Assembly: GCF_020860705.1 (NCBI RefSeq)
Contig: NZ_JAJBTT010000009.1
Coordinates: 1 to 64,000 of the forward strand
Source: Akkermansia sp.
GTDB lineage: Bacteria; Verrucomicrobiota; Verrucomicrobiia; Verrucomicrobiales; Akkermansiaceae
Reading direction: 5' to 3'
DNA length: 64,000 bases
Below the pieces are notes generated by a model, which was given only the letters and a program-made list of their open reading frames with translations, did not search any database and was not told the origin of the DNA. Every line of letters begins with the position of its first letter. Positions within the stretch are counted from its first letter, which is position 1. Of the stretch, positions 22,072 to 32,029 are shown one piece after another. The position numbers and the translations under genes were made by a program.

Positions 22072-22646
22072 ATCCCGGACTGGCACCTGAACTGGTTCTT
22101 TCCGCCTACTGCCAGGGGTGTTTCCCCATGGCGGACCCGGAAACGGGGGAAATCTCCTTTTATGAACCGGACCCCCGCGCCCTGATTCCGCTGGACAACC
22201 GCTTTCACATTCCTCACGGCCTCAAGCGGGTTCTGAATAAAAAACCTTTTGAAATCCGGATGGACACCGCTTTTCCGGAAGTAGTTCATGCCTGCGCCCG
22301 GACAGACCAGCCGGAGGAACAATGGATAGACGTCCAGATTGAGGCGGTCTACGGCAGGCTTCACGACATGGGGTTCGCCCATAGCGTGGAGTGCTGGGAC
22401 GAAGAAGGATTGCAGGGTGGCCTGTACGGGGTTTCCCTGGGAAAGGCCTTCTTCGGGGAAAGCATGTTCCACCGGAAAACGGACGCCAGCAAGATTGCGC
22501 TGGTGGCTCTGGTACAGTACCTGAGGGCGCACCAGTTCCTTTTTCTGGATACCCAGTGGACTACGCCGCATTTGTTGAAATTTGGCACGTATGAGGTGCC
22601 GGCCCGGGAATACCGGAGGCTGTTGAAAAGAGCGCTGGAGGGGTGA
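22068..22646 (+). CDS. aat: Leucyl/phenylalanyl-tRNA--protein transferase
   Basis: Adds Leu or Phe from aminoacyl-tRNA to N-terminal Arg/Lys of proteins, marking them for ClpAP (N-degron pathway). The 192-aa protein shows the family hallmarks: CQGCFPMADPETGEISFYEP, the HSVECW segment, GGLYGVSLGKAFFGESMFHR, and LFLDTQWTTPHLLKFGTYEV. It is on the short side of the family (often 200-240 aa), mainly at the N-terminus. The overlapping start with mutY implies coupled translation. Confidence 0.93.
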   Translation: MNPGLAPELVLSAYCQGCFPMADPETGEISFYEPDPRALIPLDNRFHIPHGLKRVLNKKPFEIRMDTAFPEVVHACARTDQPEEQWIDVQIEAVYGRLHDMGFAHSVECWDEEGLQGGLYGVSLGKAFFGESMFHRKTDASKIALVALVQYLRAHQFLFLDTQWTTPHLLKFGTYEVPAREYRRLLKRALEG

Positions 22647-22671
22647 GAATGGGTTCAGGTTTTTGTTTTTT

Positions 22672-22725
22672 AATGGACAAAATAGGGATAAATAGACAAA
22701 ATAAACTTCATGGACAGAATGGACC
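22672..22725 (+). repeat. TGGAC-rich flank, left of the four-helix-bundle gene
   Basis: AATGGAC at 22672-22678, AATAGAC at 22690-22697, then ATGGACAGAATGGAC (22710-22724), which overlaps the start codon of the gene. The opposite-strand counterpart lies just beyond the gene at 23303-23338, so the gene is framed by imperfect inverted repeats. Confidence 0.6.
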
Positions 22726-23282
22726 ATGGATTTATTCCCAGGTACGGAGGTTACAGAAATCTGGTAGTGTACCGGATTGCGGAGATTATTTATGATTTTA
22801 CCTTCCGGTTCTGCAACAAGTATGTGAAGAAACAGGGAAGAACGCATGACCAGATGGTCCAGGCGGCCCGCTCCGGCATGCAGAATATCGCGGAAGGGAG
22901 CGTGGATTCAGACGTCAGCAAGGCGTCTGAATTGAAACTGACGGGAATCGCCAAGGGAAGCCTTCAGGAATTAAAGGAGGACTACCTTTCCTACCTGCGC
23001 CAGCGGGGATTGGAACAGTGGGAAAACAACAGCCCGTATGCACAGGAGCTGATTGAAGCCAGGTTTCCTTCCGCACAGGAGGTCATCCGGTGGGTAGGAA
23101 GGTACAAGGATTTCCAGCCGGACCATTTTGGCGCCAATGCGGCGATTATCCTCATTAACGTGGCTCTTGGACTTCTCACGAGGCTGATCCAAGCTCAGGA
23201 ACGGGATTTCATGCAAAACGGCGGCATCCGTGAACGCATGACCCGAGCACGCCTGGAAAGGCGAAAATACCGGGACAAATAA
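22710..23282 (+). CDS. Four-helix-bundle suffix-domain protein (S23/IVS family)
   Basis: A 190-aa protein related to the 23S rRNA intervening-sequence (S23) four-helix-bundle family with an extra C-terminal segment. Motifs: YRNLVVYRIAEIIYDFT, DQMVQAARSGMQNIAEGSVD, SELKLTGIAKGSLQELKEDY, then IILINVALGLLTRLIQAQER and a basic tail (RMTRARLERRKYRDK). Charged helices predominate and there is no signal peptide. Such proteins are common in Verrucomicrobiota and Bacteroidota, and their role is unknown. The ATG lies inside a TGGAC repeat, with a similar inverted repeat after the stop. Confidence 0.88.
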   Translation: MDRMDHGFIPRYGGYRNLVVYRIAEIIYDFTFRFCNKYVKKQGRTHDQMVQAARSGMQNIAEGSVDSDVSKASELKLTGIAKGSLQELKEDYLSYLRQRGLEQWENNSPYAQELIEARFPSAQEVIRWVGRYKDFQPDHFGANAAIILINVALGLLTRLIQAQERDFMQNGGIRERMTRARLERRKYRDK

Positions 23283-23302
23283 TCCTGTTGTTTAAAAATT
23301 TC

Positions 23303-23338
23303 GTCCATCCAGTCCGCTCTGTCCATTTAGTCCATTTT
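23303..23338 (-). repeat. TGGAC-rich flank, right of the four-helix-bundle gene
   Basis: On the plus strand this reads GTCCATCCAGTCCG, then GTCCATTTAGTCCATTTTCC, the reverse complement of repeated ATGGACT/ATGGAC units like those at 22672-22725. It lies ~20 bases after the stop of the enclosed gene. Confidence 0.6.
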
Positions 23339-23354
23339 CCTCCCTCCTCTCTAC

Positions 23355-23388
23355 AAAAAAAGCCCGTGGCTCCGAAGAACCACGGGCT
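23355..23388 (-). terminator. Terminator of ppdK
   Basis: On the minus strand AGCCCGTGG pairs with CCACGGGCT (plus coordinates 23388-23380 and 23369-23361) and is followed by a run of T (A-run at 23355-23361). It lies 25 bases after the ppdK stop. Confidence 0.9.
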
Positions 23389-23412
23389 GTCTATTAACCC
23401 TTAACAAAGAGG

Positions 23413-26157
<2,745 letters not shown>

Positions 26158-26660
26158 ATCGATTATTGTAGTCGAATTAATGATTCTGCCCAAACATCAA
26201 CCACAGGAGCCAACAAAAGACCCGATAGCGAGTTAGGGTCGAGTAAAGATGCCTTTGGCCTACTGCTTTGTCAACTCGAAATTGTACGGAAAACGAAAAT
26301 GTTTTTCAATGTTTTTGGGAAAAAGAACGTATTCCAAAAACCTCTTTTCAAGGCCTGAATTATTCCCCGTTCCGATCATCCCGCTTTCCGTTGTCCCACA
26401 TGGTCGGGAACTCCCTCCGGCAAAAGCCATCCGCTTCATGATGGAGAAGATTCACCGGGTACACACAGCCGGCGCCTTCTGGCCGGCAAAGCCGCAGAAC
26501 CGGGATACCGGGAAGTTCATCCAGCCCCTCCTTGCCATGGAAATGGTGTTCCCTCTACTGACCGGCTTTTCATCTTTCAACAAGAAAAAGTCTATCAAAA
26601 GGAGAGCGGACGCCTATCAGTCAGATAAGCGTCCGCCGGAAATAATAGGGCTTTACTCTT
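26158..26660. other. Intergenic region between pgi and ppdK
   Basis: About 500 bases. A plus-strand open frame (26249-26713) runs through it but is not protein-like, and it ends inside pgi. The part next to ppdK is AT-rich and presumably carries its promoter, but no clear hexamers can be named. The pgi terminator lies at 26598-26636. Confidence 0.5.
26598..26636 (-). terminator. Probable terminator of pgi
   Basis: GCGGACGC (26606-26613) pairs with GCGTCCGC (26629-26636). On the minus strand the stem is followed by CTCCTTTTG, a weak T-rich tail. It lies 25 bases beyond the pgi stop. Confidence 0.65.
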
Positions 26661-28199
26661 TTACGCCTTGCAGAAGGTGTCTTCATCCGCACAACAGGCC
26701 TGAACCCACTTGACGGAAGAATCACTGGAGGCGATGTGGACCAGGCAGTGGTACACGGCTTCCTGGTCCGCATCCAGCCGGGCAGCCACCTGGGCGGCGG
26801 TTTCCGGAGAGGTACCCAGAGCGGCCCTCACCTTGCCCAGCAGGGCCAGGAAGGTGCCCGCCGCCTTTTTGCCGGCTTCCACGCCGGGCTGGTGGTAGGC
26901 GTTGATGTTCACCAGGGACGCATAGAAGGAGACGGCGCGCTCAAACAAGGCGATCAGCATGCCGAGCGTTTTGGCGTTCACTTCCGGAATGGAAATGGTA
27001 ATGGAGGAACGGCCGGATTCCGCCAGCGCCTGACGGGTGCCGCGCAGGAAGCCCTGGAGGAAGTCTCCGCAGGTGGCACCCGCTTCCACTTCCACCGCAT
27101 CCGCGGAGCATTCGCGCACTTCAATGAAAGTGGCAAAGAAGTTGTTCACCCCGTCACGGAGCTGCTGCACATAGGCGTGCTGGTCCGTGGAACCCTTGTT
27201 GCCGTACACGGAAATGCCCTGGCAGACTTCATTGCCGTCCAGGTCCAGCCTCTTGCCGAGGGACTCCATGATGAGCTGCTGAAGGTATTTGGAGAAGAGC
27301 ACCAGGGCGTCCTTGTAAGGAAGAACCACCATGTCCTTTTCCCCCTTGCCGTTGGTGGCCTTGTACCAGGCCAGCGCCAGCTTCATGGAGGCATTGCACT
27401 TCACGCAATCCCGGCGGGTCTTTTCATCCATCAGCCGGGCGCCTTCCAGCAGTTCGTCCACGTCCACTCCCTGAAGCACGGCGGGAACGAGGCCCACCAC
27501 GGACATGACGGACGTGCGACCGCCCACCCAGTCTTCCATCGGGAAGCGTTTGAGCCAGCCTTCCGCTTCAGCCGTTTTGTCCAGTTTGGAGCCCACGCCC
27601 GTGACGGCCACCGCCTGGGGAGCGAATTCCAGCCCGTTCTTTTTAAAGAAGTCCTGCGCCACCATCATGCCATTGCGGGTTTCCGGCGTACCACCGGATT
27701 TGGAGATGACGACGACGAGCGTTTCTTCCAGAGGAAGGGATTCCAGCACCCTGTACATGCCGTCCGGGTCCGTGTTGTCCAGGAAGAACATGTCCAGCCC
27801 TGCCGCCGGGATGGCGTCCGCCACCAGTTCCGGACCAAGGGCGGACCCGCCGATGCCGATGACGAGGGCGGCGGAATACTGTTCCGCGCGGGGAGGCGTG
27901 ATTTTACCTTCCAGAACGTTCTGGCCAAAGGCCTTGACGTCCGCCAGAGGCCCGTCAATGGCGGCTTTCAGCTCCAGCGTGGGAGCCAGGGAGGAGTTGC
28001 GCAGCCAGTAGTGGCCCACCATGCGGTTTTCATCCGGATTGGCGATGGCGCCGGATTCCAGCGCCTTCATGTCGGCAAACGCCTTGTCTACCCGGCCTTG
28101 CATGGAAGACAGGAAAGCGTCGTCCAGCGGGAGTTTGGAAAAGTCAAGGGAGATGCCCAGTTCAGGGTAGCGAACGAGTTGTTGTGCGTATAGGCTCAT
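26661..28199 (-). CDS. pgi: Glucose-6-phosphate isomerase
   Basis: Interconverts glucose-6-phosphate and fructose-6-phosphate. The 512-aa protein belongs to the classical PGI family. It shows [36 protein letters not shown], the phosphate-binding [17 protein letters not shown], the [17 protein letters not shown] segment and the closing [17 protein letters not shown]. Length is normal. The gene downstream of ppdK's promoter region and the methyltransferase and Sel1 genes lie on the same strand, but a terminator separates pgi from ppdK. Confidence 0.97.
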   Translation of the reverse strand: MSLYAQQLVRYPELGISLDFSKLPLDDAFLSSMQGRVDKAFADMKALESGAIANPDENRMVGHYWLRNSSLAPTLELKAAIDGPLADVKAFGQNVLEGKITPPRAEQYSAALVIGIGGSALGPELVADAIPAAGLDMFFLDNTDPDGMYRVLESLPLEETLVVVISKSGGTPETRNGMMVAQDFFKKNGLEFAPQAVAVTGVGSKLDKTAEAEGWLKRFPMEDWVGGRTSVMSVVGLVPAVLQGVDVDELLEGARLMDEKTRRDCVKCNASMKLALAWYKATNGKGEKDMVVLPYKDALVLFSKYLQQLIMESLGKRLDLDGNEVCQGISVYGNKGSTDQHAYVQQLRDGVNNFFATFIEVRECSADAVEVEAGATCGDFLQGFLRGTRQALAESGRSSITISIPEVNAKTLGMLIALFERAVSFYASLVNINAYHQPGVEAGKKAAGTFLALLGKVRAALGTSPETAAQVAARLDADQEAVYHCLVHIASSDSSVKWVQACCADEDTFCKA

Positions 28200-28223
28200 G
28201 ATAGTAATGAATTGGAAAAAGAG

Positions 28224-29312
28224 TTACTGGAGTTTTTTCAGGATGCTTTTGGCCTGCACGTCATCCTGGTCCGCCGCTTTCTGGAACCACTCCCGGGCCT
28301 TGGCAAGATCCTTGGGAACGCCAAACCCCGTCTGGTACATCACGCCCAGGTTGTATTGTTCCGAGGCATAGCCTTCCGCCGCCGCCCGCTGGCGCATGCG
28401 GAATTGTTCCCGGGCTTCCGCGGCAGACAAACCCAGGGCCTGCGCCGCTTCCGGCCATGTGGCGCCGAATTTGGAGGCGGAGGGGGCATATCCGGCCGAG
28501 CCAGCCTTGCGGTGCATTTCCTCCGCTTTTTTCTTGTCCCGCTTTACTCCATACTTGCCCAGATCGTACAGGAATGCCATGCCCCAGTAGCCGCGTGGAC
28601 TGCCCAATTCCGCCGCCTGCTGGAAGCATTCAAAGGCGTCCTCATATTTTTTGGAGCCCATGGAGCGCACGGCATCGGAAATGTGAAGCTCAGCTTCCTT
28701 CAATCCCGGAAATTCCGGAATGGCCGCCCATTCCCTTTTCAGTTCCTCCCTGTCCCTTTTGGATGCGGGAGGCATGCCGGACGGTCCGGAAAAGCGGAAG
28801 AGGGGGAAGTATCCTTCCATGGCCCCCATGTTGCCCAGGCCGGACATCAGGAAGACGCCGGGGGCTACCTTCCACATGTGCATGTACAGGATGCGTCCTT
28901 CCTGAAGGGATTCCTTGGCCACCCATTCCGGCATGTTCGCCGGTTCCCCGAATTTTTCCGTCAGGCCCACCAGAAGCGCCTTGTAGGCGGATTTCAGTTT
29001 GGTTTCATACTCGGAACTGCGGCATTTGTTCCGGGAGTAGAAGACCACGGCCCGCAGGCCGCCGGAACGGTCATAGTCAAAGTTCAGGGAAAAGGTCTGG
29101 CCGCCTATGGGCCGCCGGGTTTTAAAAACGCCATTGAGTCCGGTACGTGAAAGAAGGGCATCCGTGGGCGGTCCTTCCAGCTGCTTGCTCTGCCTCAGGG
29201 TTTTCAGAACCTGGTCCTTATCCATTCCCACCTCCAGGTTTTCATAGAGAGCGGCGAGCAAAGGGGTGCACGTAAGTGCAAAGAACCCCGCAACATAAGC
29301 TAGTTTTTTCAT
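28224..29312 (-). CDS. Secreted Sel1-like repeat protein
   Basis: A 362-aa protein with a signal peptide (MKKLAYVAGFFALTCTPLLA). The N-terminal part (25-~190) is a small unassigned domain (GMDKDQVLKTLRQSKQLEGP...). The C-terminal half holds helical Sel1/TPR-like repeats: KYEDAFECFQQAAELGSPRG with YWGMAFLYDLGKYGVKRDKK, then EQYNLGVMYQTGFGVPKDLA with KAREWFQKAADQDDVQAKS. Such proteins act as periplasmic scaffolds, and the partner here is unknown. It lies 24 bases upstream of pgi on the same strand, close enough for a shared transcript. Confidence 0.8.
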   Translation of the reverse strand: MKKLAYVAGFFALTCTPLLAALYENLEVGMDKDQVLKTLRQSKQLEGPPTDALLSRTGLNGVFKTRRPIGGQTFSLNFDYDRSGGLRAVVFYSRNKCRSSEYETKLKSAYKALLVGLTEKFGEPANMPEWVAKESLQEGRILYMHMWKVAPGVFLMSGLGNMGAMEGYFPLFRFSGPSGMPPASKRDREELKREWAAIPEFPGLKEAELHISDAVRSMGSKKYEDAFECFQQAAELGSPRGYWGMAFLYDLGKYGVKRDKKKAEEMHRKAGSAGYAPSASKFGATWPEAAQALGLSAAEAREQFRMRQRAAAEGYASEQYNLGVMYQTGFGVPKDLAKAREWFQKAADQDDVQAKSILKKLQ

Positions 29313-29406
29313 GAAAAAGTAATTGGGCGGTTTCCTATCAGACGGAGAAGGTTTTCAAAAGGATAAAATGCGTCAGCGACGGTGAGGAAATTTTTTCATA
29401 AAATAT

Positions 29407-30300
29407 TCATTTCCAATCTATCCACAATCTTTTCAAATAATCCTCTCCGGTGAAATCCGGAGGCATGGGATCATGGGTCAGCCGGAAGCCGGGAACGGCC
29501 TCCGCCACCATCCTGCGAAAGTCCTCATGGCTCAGCTTGCGGCAGTTGCTGGTGCACAGCATCCAGCCGCCCGGTTCCAGGCATTCGCGCGCCTGGGCCA
29601 CCAGTTCCCCGTAATGGGATTCCACACGGAACACCCGCCCCCGGTCATCCCGGGAAAACGTGGGAGGATCCAAGATAATGCCGTGGAAGGTCCGGCCCTG
29701 CCGGGCGAAACGTTCCAGCCAGTGCCGCACGTCGCCCTTGCAGAAATACTGGGTGGAAGGATCGATTCCGTTCAGATTGAGATTTTCCCTGGCCCAGTCC
29801 AGGCACGGCTGCGCCAGGTCCAGCGTAGTCGTCTGAGCCCCTCCCAGCGCGGCATAAACGGAAAAAGCCCCCGTATAGGCAAAGGTGTTCAGCACCCTCA
29901 TGCCGGAACCGCTCCGTTCCCTGACCTGGCGGCGGTGGTCGCGCTGGTCCAGAAAGATTCCCTGAGAATAACCGGTGGACATGTCTATTTTGAAACGCAC
30001 GCCCTGCTCCGTTACCGTAAATTGCAGGGGGAGTTCCGGTCCGGAGATTTGTACGGGAGCCTCTTTCTGGTTCTGTTCCAGCCTTTTGTGGAAGACGGGC
30101 ACATCCATTTCCCGAAGTTCACGCTCCAAGTCCGCAGGGATGGGGCAATCGCGCGTGGAGACCAGAATGCGGTCTCCCATCTGGTCTGCAAATACGTCCG
30201 GGCGGCCATCCCCTGCCCCGTCAATTACCCGGAAGATATCCGTATCAGGGGGAATCAATCCCTTCTTGAAATCCAGGCAATGACGGTAGGTGCGGCTCAC
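29407..30300 (-). CDS. Class I SAM-dependent methyltransferase, RlmI/RlmK-like
   Basis: A 297-aa protein with the RlmI/RlmK-type catalytic core. SAM-binding motif I is RVLNTFAYTGAFSVYAALGG, followed by TTLDLAQPCLDWARENLNLN, the catalytic DPPTFSR and YGELVAQARECLEPGG with TSNCRKLSHEDF. Enzymes of this type methylate 23S rRNA (C5 of cytosine or N7 of guanosine). The DPPTFS wording leans towards the RlmK-like group. The N-terminal PUA domain of RlmI is missing, and instead there is a ~100-residue RlmK-like beta region. Exact target uncertain. Confidence 0.85.
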   Translation of the reverse strand: MSRTYRHCLDFKKGLIPPDTDIFRVIDGAGDGRPDVFADQMGDRILVSTRDCPIPADLERELREMDVPVFHKRLEQNQKEAPVQISGPELPLQFTVTEQGVRFKIDMSTGYSQGIFLDQRDHRRQVRERSGSGMRVLNTFAYTGAFSVYAALGGAQTTTLDLAQPCLDWARENLNLNGIDPSTQYFCKGDVRHWLERFARQGRTFHGIILDPPTFSRDDRGRVFRVESHYGELVAQARECLEPGGWMLCTSNCRKLSHEDFRRMVAEAVPGFRLTHDPMPPDFTGEDYLKRLWIDWK

Positions 30301-30422
30301 GGCGGGACGAGACTACGGAATTTGACCGCCAGGGGCAAGCAAAAGCAATAAAAGCGGAGCCGGGATAAAGCCGGAAGGATCCCCGCAGTCCGCTGCGGCA
30401 ACCCGTCCCATTAATCCCTCTT

Positions 30423-30499
30423 CCGTGTTTTTCTTCATGGCCGCTCTACTGGGAACAAGGGGCTCCCGCCCCTTGTAAACGCTGAATGGAAAACAGGAA
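30423..30499 (+). repeat. Dispersed hairpin repeat, copy 3
   Basis: First hairpin CCGTG (30423-30427) with CATGG (30436-30440). Then core GGGAACAAGGGGCTCCCGCC (30451-30478) with stem ACAAGGGGC/GCCCCTTGT, then a conserved tail GGAAAACAGGAA (30488-30499). It is inverted relative to copy 4 about 330 bases on. Confidence 0.85.
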
Positions 30500-30810
30500 G
30501 AGAAATATTTCCCCTTCGTTACATTTGGGAACAGATTTATCTATGAAGGTCAGGGAAACCGGAAATACCCGGTTGAACGGAAAAGAAAGCTTGAAATCCG
30601 AAGTCTTGAAGAATGGGAAAACAGAGAAAATCAAACCTCTGCTTCCAGTCACAAGCAATGGAGCTGCGTCACCACATCGCGGATGACTGATTTCCGGGGA
30701 ATTAGTTCCCATGACCAAGGGAGTGCCGCAGGCCACTGCAGCAGCTGAATGACCGGATGGCCCACAAGACATTTTTTCTCTTTAAAGCGTGTTTTCTAGG
30801 GTTTGCCTTG

Positions 30811-30884
30811 TTCCTGTTTTATTAGGAGATTACAAAGGGCGGGAGCCCCTTGTTCCCAGTAGAACGACCGTGAAAAAAACACGG
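30811..30884 (-). repeat. Dispersed hairpin repeat, copy 4
   Basis: On the minus strand: first hairpin CCGTG...CACGG (30884-30868), core GGGAACAAGGGGCTCCCGCC (30857-30830), then tail AAAACAGGAA (30820-30811). Together with copy 3 it forms a long inverted repeat. Confidence 0.85.
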
Positions 30885-31145
30885 AAGAAGGATAACGGGA
30901 GTGCTATATTCAAATACTCTGTTGACGACTGATGGCATGGGGCAACACCGCAAGCCCGGACGGCAACCAGAAACAACTTGAGCGGCAATCAAAATACTTT
31001 AAAAAAGAGGATGTTCCGGAAACATTGGCGGTTCAGTTGCCTCAACATTGGAGAGGCCTCAACAAGTCTGCCTGAAAAAGAGATTTTCTCTTGCAACACC
31101 GACGGAGTCATGAGATGAAGAAAGGTAACCCATTCTTATCCTGAT

Positions 31146-31658
31146 ATGAAAACATTATTATTGGCCGCTGCCCTGCTGGCCCCCTGCTCGTTCCCTTTTT
31201 CCCTGGCCGCAGAAGGTGATTTTACTGAACAGGGAGTGACCGTTTCCGAGAACCGGGAGACAAAAGCCTGGAAAGTGTCAGACGGAACCCGGTCATATGA
31301 ATTCCAGATGCCGGTCAAGGGAAAGGTCTGCGCCGCGGTGGACGTTCCGGAATGGAATACCATCTTCATCGGCGTGCAGACAAGCCCTACCCGCTTCGAT
31401 ATTCTGGCCGTCTCCAAAAAGGACGGGAAAGTTTCCCTGGTAGAATTGGACCAGCATTATTATGCGGACGGCCACGCTTTTCCACTTTCCCCCGGAGATA
31501 CCATTACACTGAAATCCCTGAAGATGGAAACAACACCAAACGGCAGGGCTCTTTTTACATACCCTGTCATCAAGTACAAGGGAGAGTATGAATCAGAAAC
31601 AGGCCTGAGCATTAAACCTCTGGAAGATGGAACCTTTCAGGGCTGGGTCAACCGGTAA
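31146..31658 (+). CDS. Small secreted protein of unknown function
   Basis: A 170-aa protein with a clear signal peptide (MKTLLLAAALLAPCSFPFSLAA, cleavage near residue 22). The mature part is beta-rich with alternating hydrophobic strands (YEFQMPVKGKVCAAVDV, TIFIGVQTSPTRFDILAVSK, VSLVELDQHYYADG, FPLSPGDTITLKSL) and ends GTFQGWVNR. This suggests a small beta-sandwich or barrel. Only one cysteine remains in the mature form. No family recognised. The gene is isolated, with repeat-bearing spacers on both sides, a setting typical of accessory genes. Confidence 0.7.
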   Translation: MKTLLLAAALLAPCSFPFSLAAEGDFTEQGVTVSENRETKAWKVSDGTRSYEFQMPVKGKVCAAVDVPEWNTIFIGVQTSPTRFDILAVSKKDGKVSLVELDQHYYADGHAFPLSPGDTITLKSLKMETTPNGRALFTYPVIKYKGEYESETGLSIKPLEDGTFQGWVNR

Positions 31659-31738
31659 AGGACAAGAGTCCATTCCACAGTTGAGCCGGAATTAGGGCCT
31701 CCGGCCTCTGCGGTATCCCGTGCCATTGATCCTTTTTA

Positions 31739-31826
31739 CGCGTTTTTTCATAGATGGCTTTTTATGAACGCGCTGCTGGGAGTAAGGGCCGCCCGGCCCT
31801 TATCAACTCCACACGGAAAACAGGAA
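31739..31826 (+). repeat. Dispersed hairpin repeat, copy 5
   Basis: First hairpin CGCGTT...AACGCG (31739-31772). Core GGGAGTAAGGGCCGCCCGG (31778-31806) has stem TAAGGGCC/GGCCCTTA, a compensated variant of the usual stem. The tail is CACGGAAAACAGGAA. It starts ~80 bases after the stop of the upstream secreted-protein gene on the same strand. Confidence 0.8.
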
Positions 31827-31862
31827 CAAAGCAAGCGCTGAAGACCACGTTTGAAAAAGAAA

Positions 31863-31911
31863 GGATGTCCTGCGACATCCGGTGATCCAGTCACCGCCAG
31901 GGCTTGCGGTG
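31863..31911. repeat. Three consecutive short hairpins
   Basis: GGATGTC/GACATCC (31863-31880), GGTGA/TCACC (31881-31895) and CACCGC/GCGGTG (31892-31911) follow one another, the last two overlapping. A relative of the last segment lies inverted near 30941-30960. Confidence 0.65.
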
Positions 31912-31965
31912 CTCCATAGGGAAAAGAACATCCGTTCAGAGAGCCCGGCTGAAACGGAGTTTACT

Positions 31966-31998
31966 AAAAAGGAGCCGGATCACATGATCCGGCTCCTT
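31966..31998 (-). terminator. Terminator of the methylmalonyl-CoA mutase genes
   Basis: AAGGAGCCGGATCA (31969-31982) is the exact inverse of TGATCCGGCTCCTT (31985-31998). On the minus strand the stem runs into five T residues. It lies 31 bases beyond the mutase stop. Confidence 0.9.
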
Positions 31999-32029
31999 GA
32001 CGATCGAGGATATTTTCCCAACGAAGGCC

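Larger units (their letters stand above)
30301..31145. other. Repeat-rich spacer
   Basis: About 845 bases without a supported gene. Two inverted copies of the hairpin repeat frame the stretch 30423-30884. A short open frame at 30486-30686 between them has Lys-rich, low-complexity translation and no family match, so it is left out. From 30930 on, the sequence ATGGGGCAACACCGCAAGCCC resembles the reverse complement of 31898-31917 on the far side of the small secreted-protein gene. Confidence 0.55.
31659..32029. other. Spacer with hairpin repeat and tandem hairpins
   Basis: No gene seen in these ~370 bases. They carry hairpin repeat copy 5, three consecutive short hairpins (31863-31911) and the terminator of the methylmalonyl-CoA mutase genes (31966-31998). 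Confidence 0.6.

Noticed and set aside
26249-26713. 154-codon plus-strand open frame between pgi and ppdK
   Set aside because: Overlaps the pgi terminator and the 3' end of pgi; composition is not protein-like and no family was recognised.
30486-30686. 66-codon open frame inside the inverted hairpin pair
   Set aside because: Low complexity and no ribosome binding site of note. Treated as non-coding core of the repeat unit.
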